Notes: generated from the letters alone by a model not told the origin. A stretch of 64,000 nucleotides of DNA from Rickettsiella endosymbiont of Rhagonycha lignosa (GCF_964031165.1 NZ_OZ035011.1:1354001-1418000); one strand, 5' to 3'; shown: positions 8,075-17,668, numbered from the stretch's first letter. Program-made: numbers and translations.

Positions 8075-9568
8075 ATGAATAAACTAAACAGCACATTTCT
8101 CAAAAATTTTTTGTTTTTGATAGGGATACTTTGCAGTACGATCTTATTAATAAACCCGACGAAAAGTTTTGCCTATTATGATGAAAATGGCCAAAATTCA
8201 TCGCTTTCATCCATTCAACAAAACCTGAATAACATATTAAGTCATTTTAGGGGCTTTAATACCGGTGTTTCCATACAGTCTTTATCCACCGGAAGAGTGT
8301 TATATCAGTATAATGCCAATCGGGGCTTTGTTCCGGCCAGTACCTTAAAATTATTTACTGGTATTGCTGCTTTGGATTATTTAGGACCTCATTTCCAATT
8401 TAAAACGCGCTTTTTAACCAACTCTGGAGCACGAATTCATAATGGTGTCTTAACTGGAAATTTGTATATTAAATTTAGTGGCGATCCTTATTTAACGCTC
8501 GAGGATCTCAAAGACATGTTAGAGACTTTAAATGAACGACATATAAATAGGGTCCAAGGTAATATTGTTATTGATGATACTGTCATCGATCGGAGTACCT
8601 GGCCTCCAGGACGTGTCATTGACGATAGAATTTTTTGTTATGCAGCCCCTGTAACCGCTACCATCATCAATCGCAATTGTTTTAGTGTTAGTGTTAAACC
8701 TAATCGTTTACTACATCCCACCATTATAAAAAGTAATAGTAATTTAGGTATCGTTATTGATAATCAAGCCGTCACAAAACGTTTAAGACAGAGGGGTTAC
8801 TCATTAGATTTAAAACCGAATGCAGCTAGCAAAAATCACTATACTTTAAGAGGCTATCTTTCCCCTAAAATGGGTCCTTTATCATTTGCGGTTGCCTTGC
8901 AAAATCCAAATTTAGCCACCTACGATATTGTGGTGGGATTATTAAGAAAATACTCTATCCGCTATTCCAATTTAATCTATGGAAAAACTCCTCCTCTCGC
9001 TAAATCCTTAGCTGAAAATAGCTCTCCTGAACTTGCTTTTTTAATAAAAAATATGTTAAAAAAGTCAGATAATCTTATTGCAGATAGTTTATTAAAAAAA
9101 CTAGGGGAACAGTATTTTTCAGTGCAAGGTAGTTGGAAAACCGGTAGGAACGCTGTTCAAGCTATTCTTGCCAGCAAAACAGATATTGATTTCAAGCAAC
9201 TAGTGATGGTAGATGGCTCCGGTCTATCTCGAAACAATATAGTCACACCTAATGCCTTTGTTAAATTATTAAATTTCGCTTATACACAATTACCTGATAG
9301 TGATTTGTTTTTTGAATCCTTACCACAATCAGGAATCGATGGTACATTAAAACATCGTCTAGGTGGTCCTGCATTAGGTAGGATACACGCTAAAACGGGA
9401 AGCATGCACGGAATAAGTAGCTTAGCAGGTTATGTTCGAACCGCTAATAATCAAGTTCTAGCTTTTTCTATTTTAATTAATGATCCAGTTCAAGGTAAAA
9501 ATAATCAAGGGGGTTATCGCTTACTAGAAAATCGAATTTGTGAGTTTTTAGCTAGAAGTTATATATAA
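8075..9568 (+). CDS. dacB: D-alanyl-D-alanine carboxypeptidase/endopeptidase (PBP4)
   Basis: 497 residues with an N-terminal signal peptide (hydrophobic run to about residue 33). The three penicillin-binding motifs are present: SxxK in PASTLKLF, SxN in KKSDNLIAD and KTG in HAKTGSMHGISS. The long insertion between SxxK and SxN is typical of class C PBP4. It trims or cuts D-Ala cross-links of periplasmic peptidoglycan. Co-directional with rlmD (5-base gap). relA follows 92 bases later. Confidence 0.93.
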   Translation: MNKLNSTFLKNFLFLIGILCSTILLINPTKSFAYYDENGQNSSLSSIQQNLNNILSHFRGFNTGVSIQSLSTGRVLYQYNANRGFVPASTLKLFTGIAALDYLGPHFQFKTRFLTNSGARIHNGVLTGNLYIKFSGDPYLTLEDLKDMLETLNERHINRVQGNIVIDDTVIDRSTWPPGRVIDDRIFCYAAPVTATIINRNCFSVSVKPNRLLHPTIIKSNSNLGIVIDNQAVTKRLRQRGYSLDLKPNAASKNHYTLRGYLSPKMGPLSFAVALQNPNLATYDIVVGLLRKYSIRYSNLIYGKTPPLAKSLAENSSPELAFLIKNMLKKSDNLIADSLLKKLGEQYFSVQGSWKTGRNAVQAILASKTDIDFKQLVMVDGSGLSRNNIVTPNAFVKLLNFAYTQLPDSDLFFESLPQSGIDGTLKHRLGGPALGRIHAKTGSMHGISSLAGYVRTANNQVLAFSILINDPVQGKNNQGGYRLLENRICEFLARSYI

Positions 9569-9660
9569 AATAAATATTCAGCTCAAAACCAAGTTTACTT
9601 AAGTTAGTTGATTTTTCTAAATTTTTTAGAGCTGCAAACTAAAAATAAGGATAATTGAAA

Positions 9661-11871
9661 ATGGTTAAAATAAAAAATTCGCTCTACTTGAATAATGATG
9701 GCAGTATTAATTTAGAAACATGGCTACATCATGCCGCAATGCAACGTAGTCAAGAAGATTTCAAATTGATTCGACAAGCTTCTATTTTAAGTCAAATTGT
9801 GGGCGAATCAAAAACAACGCCTACGCATGTCTCTTGCTTACAGCAAGGCCTCACTATGGCCGAAATTCTGTTAGATTTACATTTAGATAAAGAAACTATT
9901 GCTGCTTCCTTAATTTATAGTTGCGTAAATTATGCTGAGTTGTGTTTAGAAACGGTCTATGAACATTTAGGACCCAATGTAGCTAAAATAATCGAAGGCG
10001 CTAAACAAATGAACGCCATTCGTATGGCCAATACTGCAGCTAATCTTCATCAAGCACAATTAGAAAATATTCGAAAAATGTTACTTGCAATGGTAGAAGA
10101 CATGCGAGTTGTTCTTATTAAACTCGCAGAACGTACCGCTACTATGCGAACGCTGGATATGTTAGATCGCAAAGCAAGCCAAATCTATGCACGCGAAACA
10201 CTTGATATTTACGCTCCTTTAGCTAATCGTCTTGGTGTAGGTCAACTACAATGGGAGCTGGAAGATCTGTCGTTACATTATCTAGAACCTAAAATATACG
10301 CACAAATTGCACAACTTCTTCAAGAACGATTAATTGACCGAGAATCTTATGTACAAATTATTTTAACTCAATTACGAAAGATTTTAGGTAATGCTCAGTT
10401 ACATAACTTTGAAATATATGGACGTGTAAAACATATCCATAGTATTTACAGAAAGATGCAACAAAAAAAATTAAAATTTGAAGAACTGTATGATCTAAAT
10501 GCGATCCGTATTTTAGTCAATACCGTTAAAGATTGTTACAATGTTTTAAGTATCATTCATAGTTTATGGTCGCCTGTATCAGGACAGTTTGATGATTATA
10601 TTGCGACGCCAAAATCCAACGGTTATCGTTCTATCCATACGGCAGTTTTAGGTCCTGGCCAAAAAATACTTGAAATCCAAATTCGCACTCATCAAATGCA
10701 CCAAGAATCTGAACATGGTTTAGCTGCGCATTGGCAATATAAAGAAACTGCTCAACAACAGAAAGAAAGCTATCAAACTAAAATCGCCTGGCTTCGTCAA
10801 GTATTAGAATGGCAAAAGGAATTAGTAAAACGTGGTAAAGCCACTGTACCAGGTCTCACCACTGTTTTAGACGATCGAGTGTATGTCTTTACACCTAATG
10901 GAGACATCCTTGATCTACCTAAAGGTTCTACACCTTTGGACTTTGCTTACCATATTCATAGTGAAGTGGGGCATCGTTGCCGAGGAGCAAAAATCAATGG
11001 TGCTATTGTCCCATTAACCTACCAATTAAAAATTGGTGAACAAATCGAAATTCTCACTGCAAAACAAGGCAGTCCGAGTTTAGACTGGCTAAACCCAAAT
11101 TTAGGCTATTTATACACGGCTCGCGCTAAAGCAAAAGCCCATCATTGGTTTAAAACTCAAGATTATGATAAGCATTTACTCAATGGTGAAGATTTATTTA
11201 ATAAAGAAACTCAGCGCTTAGGATTACCAACACTCGACCCTGAGAAGTTAGCTCACAAACTTCATTTTAAGACCAAAAAAGAAATGATTGCTGCATTAGG
11301 CAGTGGGGATTTACGACTTGCACAACTTTTAAATGCGATACAATCGCAAGAAAAACAATTAGTAACTAGCTTGGCCCAACCCGAAATTTTGTTAGGTAAA
11401 CCTCGTAGCAGCCTGCCAGAAGGTATTAGCATAGCCGGTGTTACCGATTTGTTAACGCAGACCGCCGGCTGTTGCAAACCTGTTCCAGGAGATCCTATCC
11501 GAGGCTTCATCACACAAAGTCGTGGAATTGTGTTACATCGTGATGATTGTATGCACTTACTCAACCTTGAACCTGAAAAACAAAACCGCTTAGTAGATGC
11601 TGATTGGGGACAAGGCGTTAGCCAAGTGTATCCAGTGGACGTCTGCGTAGAAGCCTACAATCGACCCGGTTTACTTCGTGATGTATCTACACTCATTGCT
11701 AATGAAAAATTAAATTTGGTCGCACTAACATTAGCTAGTGATAAACCGGATCCAAAGGCTTATATTAAATTAACTATCGAAATATCCAGTCTACTCTCAC
11801 TTGGCAAAGTCTTAGATCGCATCAAACAGGTGCCCAATGTTATTGATGTAAGAAGACAGATCATTAGTTAA
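9661..11871 (+). CDS. relA: (p)ppGpp synthetase I, RelA type
   Basis: 736 residues. Layout: pseudo-hydrolase domain (about 20-190), synthetase domain (about 230-360, with IATPKSNGYRSIHT and EIQIRTHQMH), TGS domain (VYVFTPNGDILDLPKGSTPLDFAYHIH), and a C-terminal zinc-finger/ACT regulatory part. The HD hydrolase motif is missing (the equivalent segment reads YSCVNY), which marks the monofunctional RelA branch rather than SpoT. The synthetase selector motif reads QFDD (residues 309-312) where RelA normally has ExDD and bifunctional enzymes RxKD. I prefer ATG 9661 over TTG 9655 because the AAGG at 9647-9650 is then correctly spaced. A repeat copy follows the stop. Confidence 0.92.
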   Translation: MVKIKNSLYLNNDGSINLETWLHHAAMQRSQEDFKLIRQASILSQIVGESKTTPTHVSCLQQGLTMAEILLDLHLDKETIAASLIYSCVNYAELCLETVYEHLGPNVAKIIEGAKQMNAIRMANTAANLHQAQLENIRKMLLAMVEDMRVVLIKLAERTATMRTLDMLDRKASQIYARETLDIYAPLANRLGVGQLQWELEDLSLHYLEPKIYAQIAQLLQERLIDRESYVQIILTQLRKILGNAQLHNFEIYGRVKHIHSIYRKMQQKKLKFEELYDLNAIRILVNTVKDCYNVLSIIHSLWSPVSGQFDDYIATPKSNGYRSIHTAVLGPGQKILEIQIRTHQMHQESEHGLAAHWQYKETAQQQKESYQTKIAWLRQVLEWQKELVKRGKATVPGLTTVLDDRVYVFTPNGDILDLPKGSTPLDFAYHIHSEVGHRCRGAKINGAIVPLTYQLKIGEQIEILTAKQGSPSLDWLNPNLGYLYTARAKAKAHHWFKTQDYDKHLLNGEDLFNKETQRLGLPTLDPEKLAHKLHFKTKKEMIAALGSGDLRLAQLLNAIQSQEKQLVTSLAQPEILLGKPRSSLPEGISIAGVTDLLTQTAGCCKPVPGDPIRGFITQSRGIVLHRDDCMHLLNLEPEKQNRLVDADWGQGVSQVYPVDVCVEAYNRPGLLRDVSTLIANEKLNLVALTLASDKPDPKAYIKLTIEISSLLSLGKVLDRIKQVPNVIDVRRQIIS

Positions 11872-11894
11872 CTTACAGGTAGTGGATTGATGAT

Positions 11895-12015
11895 ATACTT
11901 CCAGTATGAGATTTTTGGCAAGTGCCGTGTCCATGCAGCAATCTGGTATCTGCAATAAGCATCAGAATTGCGCGTTGAGCAGCCACACAGACAAAAACTT
12001 AAGTGCAAAGAGTAT
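11895..12015 (+). repeat. MITE-like repeat, copy 2
   Basis: 121 bases, plus orientation. Begins ATACTTCCAGTATGAG (the most diverged left end) and ends AGTGCAAAGAGTAT. It fills the relA-xseA gap, and its last base lies 2 bases before the xseA ATG, so the 5' leader of xseA is repeat sequence. Confidence 0.85.
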
Positions 12016-12017
12016 AT

Positions 12018-13211
12018 ATGTCTAAAGAAACAATTTATGGCATCTCTGAACTCAATCAAATGGTTCAAGATCTATTGGAAGATGCATTTTTACCTATTTG
12101 GGTAGAAGGTGAAATTTCTAATTTTGCAAGCCCTAGTTCTGGGCACTGGTATTTTTCTTTAAAAGACGAAAATGCTCAAGTACGCTGTGCGCTTTTCAAT
12201 GGCCGGCATCGTTATGAAGATAACCAACCGAAAAATGGCATGCAAATCTTAGCTCGTGCCAAAATTTCTTTATATCCCGCACGTGGAGAGTTTCAATTAA
12301 TCATTGACCAATTTGAACCTGCCGGTGAAGGAGCTTTACGTAAAGCATTTGAAAAATTAAAAAAACAACTTGCAGGAGAAGGATTATTTGAGCCGCAACA
12401 TAAAAAACCTTTACCCAAGTTTCCTAGTACGATAGGGGTAATTAGTTCAGAAACGGGTGCTGCGCTGCGCGATATCTGTATTGTTCTTAAATTCCGTTTT
12501 CCTGCTATCAACATCATTGTATATCCTTCATTAGTTCAAGGTAAAAATGCCTCGGCACAAATTGTTCAGCAAATAAAAATCGCAAATCAACGTAAGGAAT
12601 GTGAAGTTTTAATTTTGGCGCGAGGGGGAGGATCACTAGAAGATTTATGGCCTTTTAATGAGGAAAACGTAGCTAGAGCAATTTTTAAAAGCGATTTACC
12701 ACTCATTACTGGCATTGGACATGAAACAGATTTTACAATTGCAGATTTTGTTGCAGATAAGCGTGCTGCCACTCCAACTATGGCGGCACAATTAGCAAGT
12801 CCAGATAGGCGTGAATACCAACAACAATTAGATAAAACCCATCAGCGCGTTATTAATATTATCCACTATGTATTAAAAAGCTATCAGCAAAGCCTTGAAA
12901 ATTTAACTAAGCGATTACGTCATCCCCAACAACGGTTACAAGATGGATTTCAACATTGTGACGAATTAACACAACGCTTAAATTTAAGCATAAAAAACCA
13001 ATTACAAATACGTCAGCAAAAAATCTTAGGTGTATCCCGCACACTTCAAGCTATAAGTCCCTTAGCTAGCCTAGCACGCGGATATGCAATTGTTAGTGAT
13101 GCAACAAGCAAAAAAATCCTACGCGACAGTAAAGAAGTAAAATCGGGGCAAAAAATTATTACCAAGCTAGCTAAAGGCGAATTACTGTGTGAAGTCAAGG
13201 CACAACTTTAA
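12018..13211 (+). CDS. xseA: Exonuclease VII large subunit
   Basis: 397 residues. N-terminal OB-fold (about 1-100, with GHWYFSLKDENAQVRCALF), then the catalytic core with IGVISSETGAALRD, LILARGGGSLEDLWPFN and GIGHETDFTIADFVADKRAATPT, then a coiled-coil tail. With XseB it degrades single-stranded DNA from both ends. Start at ATG 12018 gives MSKETIYGISELNQ, matching the family; a GTG at 12003 is in frame but would read through the repeat. The ribosome binding region is supplied by repeat copy 2. xseB is not in the window. Confidence 0.94.
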   Translation: MSKETIYGISELNQMVQDLLEDAFLPIWVEGEISNFASPSSGHWYFSLKDENAQVRCALFNGRHRYEDNQPKNGMQILARAKISLYPARGEFQLIIDQFEPAGEGALRKAFEKLKKQLAGEGLFEPQHKKPLPKFPSTIGVISSETGAALRDICIVLKFRFPAINIIVYPSLVQGKNASAQIVQQIKIANQRKECEVLILARGGGSLEDLWPFNEENVARAIFKSDLPLITGIGHETDFTIADFVADKRAATPTMAAQLASPDRREYQQQLDKTHQRVINIIHYVLKSYQQSLENLTKRLRHPQQRLQDGFQHCDELTQRLNLSIKNQLQIRQQKILGVSRTLQAISPLASLARGYAIVSDATSKKILRDSKEVKSGQKIITKLAKGELLCEVKAQL

Positions 13212-13236
13212 TATAACTTATTAGGCAAAAATAACC

Positions 13237-13356
13237 ATACTCACAGCAATTGGATTTTTCGCAAATGCCGCGTCAATGCAACAATCTGATACATACATAA
13301 CCATGAGGATTGTGAATTGAGTGTAACGCAGAAAAAAATTTAAGCGCGAAGAGTAT
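13237..13356 (+). repeat. MITE-like repeat, copy 3
   Basis: 120 bases, plus orientation, from ATACTCACAGCAATTGGA to GCGCGAAGAGTAT. It occupies the convergent xseA/topA gap, and its last base is the first base of the topA stop codon complement, so the repeat abuts the gene end exactly. Confidence 0.9.
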
Positions 13357-15674
13357 CATTTTTCTTCTGGCATAGGTTCAGCATAGCCGCATTCTTTACG
13401 AGGGCAAACTTTTTCAGTCCCACGACGTTTGGTTGTTTTAATTGTCATCACAGGCCAAGCACAGCGCGGACATGCTTGCTCGATTGGTTCATTCCATACT
13501 GCATAAGTACAGGTAGGGTAAGTAGAACAAGAAAAGAAAATTTTACCGTATCGGGATTTACGTTTCAGTAATGTACCTTTATGACATTCAGGGCATTCTA
13601 TTCGCGTATCTGCTGGTTTTTCTAAAGGCTCTATATGTTTACATTTAGGATAGTTACTGCAACCAATAAACTTCCCATAACGACCAATTTTAATATGTAA
13701 AGAATGACCGCAATCCGGACATAAACGACCTTGTACAACCTCAGGCTCACTTACTGTTGTAACCTCTCCTTCCATGTTTCTCGTATAATCACATTCGGGG
13801 TATCCTGAGCACCCAATAAACCTACCGCGCTTACCTAAACGTATCGATAAAGTTTTACCACATTTAGGACAATTTTCGTCTAAAGCTTCTTGAGTCACAT
13901 CTTTTCGTTGGACAGTTTCTTCAGTTGTCTCTATGAGTGTTTTAAACGGAGTCCAAAAATCTTGTAACAAAGGAACCCATTCTTTTTCTCCCCTAGAAAT
14001 TTGATCAAGTTCATCTTCTAATCGCGCTGTAAATGCATAATCAACATATTGCATAAAATAACGCGTAAGAAATTTATTCACTATTCTACCAACATCAGTC
14101 GGTTTAAATCTTTTTTGATCCAGCGTGACATATTCCCTTTGCTGTAAAGTTGAAATAATAGGCACGTAGGTTGAAGGTCGACCAATATCTCGTTCTTCTA
14201 AGGCCTTAACTAAGCTTGCCTCGCTGTAACGTGGAGGGGGTTCAGTAAAATGTTGATCGGCACTAATGTCGATAAGATTCACTTGATCCCCTATTTTTAA
14301 TGCTGGCAACATGCTCTCTTCTTCAGATTTAGTTCTATCATCATCTGATGCTTTGGCTTTGCTATCATCATAACTTTCTAAATAAACTGCCATAAAACCC
14401 GCATGCACAATAGTCGATCCATTAGCTCGAAAACAATGATCCTTCGCTGCTTTTGCACTCAAATCAATTGCCACTGTGTCGATAGTGGCATGCATCATCT
14501 GCGAGGCAACCGCACGTTTCCAAATAAGTTCATATAATTTAAATTGATCAGGGACTAAATGTTTTTTTAGTTGCTCAGGAGAAAATTCTACATGTGTGGG
14601 TCGGATAGCTTCATGTGCCTCTTGTGCATTACGACTTTTCGTTCGAAAATGCCGAGGAGACTCGGGTAAATCTTTTTCCCCATAGCGTTGTAAAATCAGT
14701 TCACGTATCGATACTATAGCTTCATTAGATAAATGAACAGAATCCGTTCGCATATAAGTAATTAATCCAACTAAACCTTCACCGACATCAATTCCTTCGT
14801 AAAGTTGTTGTGCAAGGCGCATTGTTCGCTGCGCTGTAAATCCTAATTTACGACCGGCTTCTTGTTGCAATGTAGATGTGGTAAAAGGTGCTGCAGGATT
14901 ACGTTTTCGTTGTTTTTTCTCAATATTTATAACCTGTAAATAACCCTGTGCCAATTGTTGCAAATTTTCCTTAATTGTAGTGGCTTGCTCTTTGGTAGTA
15001 ATACTAAATTGATTAAGTTTTTCTTGCTGATACTGAATTAAACGCGCCTCGAAAAGTTTTTCGTCTGATTCATTATTAGCCGTTATTGTCCAATATTCTT
15101 GAGATTTAAAAGCTTCGATTTCTTCTTCACGTTCAACAATTAATCGTAAAGCGGGACTTTGAACACGTCCTGCAGACAAACCGCGACGGACTTTTTTCCA
15201 TAATAAAGGTGATAAGGTAAAACCGACTAAATAATCTAATGCTCGGCGTGCTTGCTGTGCATTAACCAAATCCATAGCAATATGACGTGGATTTTCTACA
15301 GCTGCATTAACTGCTGATTTAGTAATTTCATGAAAGACTACACGATAAATCGGCTTATTTTTTAGCAGTTTTTTTTGTTTTAGAATTTCATAAATATGCC
15401 ACGCAATGGCTTCTCCTTCACGATCCGGATCAGTCGCAAGATATAAAGCATCGGCATTTTTAAATGCTTTAATAATCATATCCATATGCTTAGCATTCTT
15501 TTCAATCAGAGCATATTGCATAGCAAAACCCTGCTCTGGATTCACAGCACCTTCTTTAGGTATTAGATCACGAACATGGCCATAGGAGGCCAAAACTTCA
15601 AAGTCTTTACCTAAATATTTCTTGATTGTTTTAGCCTTTGCTGGCGATTCTACAATCAATAGATTTTTTGCCAT
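13356..15674 (-). CDS. topA: DNA topoisomerase I
   Basis: 772 residues, a type IA topoisomerase that relaxes negative supercoils. Toprim domain at the N-terminus (LLIVESPAKAKTIKKYLG; LYLATDPDREGEAIAWH with the metal-binding DPDRE), active-site tyrosine in GLITYMRTDS, and a C-terminal series of four cysteine motifs: CPKCGKTL, CPDCGHSL, CPECHKGT and CPRCAWPV. Three are good four-cysteine zinc ribbons and the last is variant. Sits 3 bases downstream of dprA, so the two form a dprA-topA operon, a common gammaproteobacterial order. Confidence 0.96.
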   Translation of the reverse strand: MAKNLLIVESPAKAKTIKKYLGKDFEVLASYGHVRDLIPKEGAVNPEQGFAMQYALIEKNAKHMDMIIKAFKNADALYLATDPDREGEAIAWHIYEILKQKKLLKNKPIYRVVFHEITKSAVNAAVENPRHIAMDLVNAQQARRALDYLVGFTLSPLLWKKVRRGLSAGRVQSPALRLIVEREEEIEAFKSQEYWTITANNESDEKLFEARLIQYQQEKLNQFSITTKEQATTIKENLQQLAQGYLQVINIEKKQRKRNPAAPFTTSTLQQEAGRKLGFTAQRTMRLAQQLYEGIDVGEGLVGLITYMRTDSVHLSNEAIVSIRELILQRYGEKDLPESPRHFRTKSRNAQEAHEAIRPTHVEFSPEQLKKHLVPDQFKLYELIWKRAVASQMMHATIDTVAIDLSAKAAKDHCFRANGSTIVHAGFMAVYLESYDDSKAKASDDDRTKSEEESMLPALKIGDQVNLIDISADQHFTEPPPRYSEASLVKALEERDIGRPSTYVPIISTLQQREYVTLDQKRFKPTDVGRIVNKFLTRYFMQYVDYAFTARLEDELDQISRGEKEWVPLLQDFWTPFKTLIETTEETVQRKDVTQEALDENCPKCGKTLSIRLGKRGRFIGCSGYPECDYTRNMEGEVTTVSEPEVVQGRLCPDCGHSLHIKIGRYGKFIGCSNYPKCKHIEPLEKPADTRIECPECHKGTLLKRKSRYGKIFFSCSTYPTCTYAVWNEPIEQACPRCAWPVMTIKTTKRRGTEKVCPRKECGYAEPMPEEK

Positions 15675-15677
15675 CTT

Positions 15678-16826
15678 TTATTTCCTCACGTAGCCCCCAG
15701 GAACTACGTCAATATACCCTTGTAGTTGCAGTGTCGATAAACAAGCAAGCAGTTTATCGATAGTTAAGCCAGTTCTTAGCATCAAAATATCTATACTTGT
15801 CATTTCAAATCCAAGGCACTCTACAAGCTTTCTATCCTGTGAATCAAGTCTAGATATACTTTTCACAGTTGAGTTTTTGTTTGTATTGCCATTTAATTCG
15901 CAATTTTGATGATTATCAATCTCATGTTGCTTCATTGTAGGTAAAAATGAGAGTCCTTGTATAATATCCTCACAACTCTCAACCAGTGTAGCCCCTTCTT
16001 TTAATAATGCATGACAACCTTGACTTAAAGGATTGCGAATAGAACCGGGAATAGCAAATACCTCTCGACCTTGGTCCAATGCATAGCGTGCAGTGATTAA
16101 TGACCCACTCCGCAATGTTGCTTCTACCACGATAACACCTAAACTCATACCACTAATTATCCTATTTCGCCTAGGAAAATACTCTGCCTTGGGTGAGGAA
16201 TAAGGAAAAAATTCAGAAATCAACACCCCTCTTTTTTCCAAAATATTCAAAGCTAAAGATTGATGACAAGCTGGATAAATATGTTCTAAACCACTCCCTA
16301 ATACAGCCCCTGTTATTCCTTTATTTAACAAAGCTCCTAGATGTGCTGCGCCATCAATACCCCTTGCCAATCCACTGATAATAACAAATCCAAGAGCATT
16401 TAATTCGTTTGCTAGTTGATGGGCAATCTCTAAGCCCGTATAGGTAGGGTTGCGAGCCCCCACTATGGCCAAGGCTTGCTGCTGCAGTTGCAAAAGAGAT
16501 AACTCTCCCTTAACAAATAAAATTAGTGGTGGAGAAGAAATTTCACGCAATAATGCCGGATAATGTAAGTCACCCCAATGTAAAATATAACACTGTGGCT
16601 GTTCTTCCCAACGTAAACAAAGCTCTACTGTTTTCCAATCTGGTTTTAGTAAGTTACTGGCTAATTTTGAATTGACCCCTGCAGCAAGCAATTCTTCATG
16701 CGAGGCTAATAAGATTTGTTTGGGAGTAGTAAATTTTTTTAAGAGCATCGAAACTGTGCTAAAACCACAGCGCGGCACGGTATATAGGGCTAACCAATAC
16801 CCTATTTCATTTAACGTCAAATCCAT
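15678..16826 (-). CDS. dprA: DNA-processing protein DprA with an in-frame repeat insertion
   Basis: 382 residues. DprA protects incoming single-stranded DNA and loads RecA during natural transformation. SAM-like N-terminus (about 1-70); Rossmann domain with AIVGARNPTYTG, ISGLARGIDGAAH and GSGLEHIYPA; C-terminal winged-helix (DML1-like) domain (SLDSxDRKLVE-like start at about 326 to 382). Between the last two, residues about 288-324 are encoded by a member of the MITE-like repeat family (15856-15963) read in frame without a stop, in the linker where extra residues are likely to be tolerated. Rest of the protein is intact. Together with the PilMNOPQ genes at 28-32 kb it supports competence. Confidence 0.93.
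   Translation of the reverse strand: MDLTLNEIGYWLALYTVPRCGFSTVSMLLKKFTTPKQILLASHEELLAAGVNSKLASNLLKPDWKTVELCLRWEEQPQCYILHWGDLHYPALLREISSPPLILFVKGELSLLQLQQQALAIVGARNPTYTGLEIAHQLANELNALGFVIISGLARGIDGAAHLGALLNKGITGAVLGSGLEHIYPACHQSLALNILEKRGVLISEFFPYSSPKAEYFPRRNRIISGMSLGVIVVEATLRSGSLITARYALDQGREVFAIPGSIRNPLSQGCHALLKEGATLVESCEDIIQGLSFLPTMKQHEIDNHQNCELNGNTNKNSTVKSISRLDSQDRKLVECLGFEMTSIDILMLRTGLTIDKLLACLSTLQLQGYIDVVPGGYVRK
15856..15963 (-). repeat. MITE-like repeat, copy inside dprA coding sequence
   Basis: 108 bases, same orientation as dprA. The right half (ATTGCGAATTAAATGGCAAT, then ACAAACAAAAACTCAACTGT, then GAAAAGTAT on the minus strand) matches the other copies closely. The left half is diverged and about 12 bases shorter. 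It adds roughly 36 polar residues (rich in N, K, S, Q) to DprA. Confidence 0.75.
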
Positions 16827-16865
16827 GAGCTTGCATTTTCATTAATCAATCTACAAATTTAAGTG

Positions 16866-16915
16866 TCTCATCTTAGCGCAAGTATTTTCAAGGGTATATA
16901 CTGCTTGTAAAGATG
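16866..16915. repeat. Imperfect inverted repeat upstream of dprA
   Basis: CTCATCTT at 16866 onward and AAGATGAG near 16908-16915 form the outer arms. The inner parts (GCAAGTAT / ATACTGCTTG) pair imperfectly. It lies between ppa-side sequence and the dprA start on the minus strand and might be an operator or RNA hairpin; function unknown. Confidence 0.35.
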
Positions 16916-16971
16916 AGAATTTTACCTGATTGGTACATACCATATTCCGATAATATTAGTGAAAAGACCAT

Positions 16972-17093
16972 ATACTCACAGCAATTGAATTTTTGACTAG
17001 TGCTGTGTCGATGCAATAATCGGGTATATACAATCACAATGAGGATTGTGAATTGAGCGGTAACACAGACAAAAGCTCAAGTGCGAAGAGTAT
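16972..17093 (+). repeat. MITE-like repeat, copy 4
   Basis: 122 bases, plus orientation, ATACTCACAGCAATTGAA to AGTGCGAAGAGTAT. A near-consensus copy. It ends 5 bases before the ppa stop codon complement. Confidence 0.9.
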
Positions 17094-17098
17094 TAAGT

Positions 17099-17629
17099 TT
17101 ATTGTTTATAACGACTCATACTCGCCTCAATTTCAATTCTTGCTTGTTCAGGTCCTACCCAGCCTGTCACTTTAACCCATTTTCCAACTTCTAAATCCTT
17201 ATAATGTTCAAAGAAATGTTGGATACTTTGTGTGAGTTGTTCAGGTAAATCTTGCCAAGTTTTTACTTGGTGATACAGTGAAGATAATTTATCGATAGGC
17301 ACAGCTAAAATTTTCGCATCGATGCCTGATTCATCTTCCATCTTTAACATTCCAATAGGTCGGCAACAGATCACACAACCGATTAACAATGGAAAAGGGG
17401 CTACTACCAAAACATCAACGGGATCACCATCTTCTGATAATGTAGAAGGGACATAACCGTAATTACAGGGATAGTACATGGCTGTGCCTAAAAAACGATC
17501 AACACGTAATGCACCTGTTTCTTTATCTACCTCATATTTAATCGGGTCACTATGGCTAGGAATTTCTATCACTACATTTATTTCATCGGGGACTTTTTTC
17601 CCTGGACCTAATTTTACAAGCGCATTCAT
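17099..17629 (-). CDS. ppa: Inorganic pyrophosphatase
   Basis: 176 residues, family I soluble pyrophosphatase, hydrolysing PPi to phosphate and pulling biosynthetic reactions forward. Seen: [28 protein letters not shown] and the metal-binding signature DGDPVDVLV (normal DGDPxDxLV). An AGGAAA ribosome binding site precedes ATG 17629. It is flanked on both sides by repeat copies (16972-17093 and 17669-17788). Confidence 0.97.
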   Translation of the reverse strand: MNALVKLGPGKKVPDEINVVIEIPSHSDPIKYEVDKETGALRVDRFLGTAMYYPCNYGYVPSTLSEDGDPVDVLVVAPFPLLIGCVICCRPIGMLKMEDESGIDAKILAVPIDKLSSLYHQVKTWQDLPEQLTQSIQHFFEHYKDLEVGKWVKVTGWVGPEQARIEIEASMSRYKQ

Positions 17630-17668
17630 AATTTTATATTTCCTAAAATTCTACTTTTATTGCATAAT

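Noticed and set aside
11868-12068. 66-codon minus-strand frame over repeat copy 2
   Set aside because: Consists of repeat sequence and the antisense of the xseA start; not a protein pattern.
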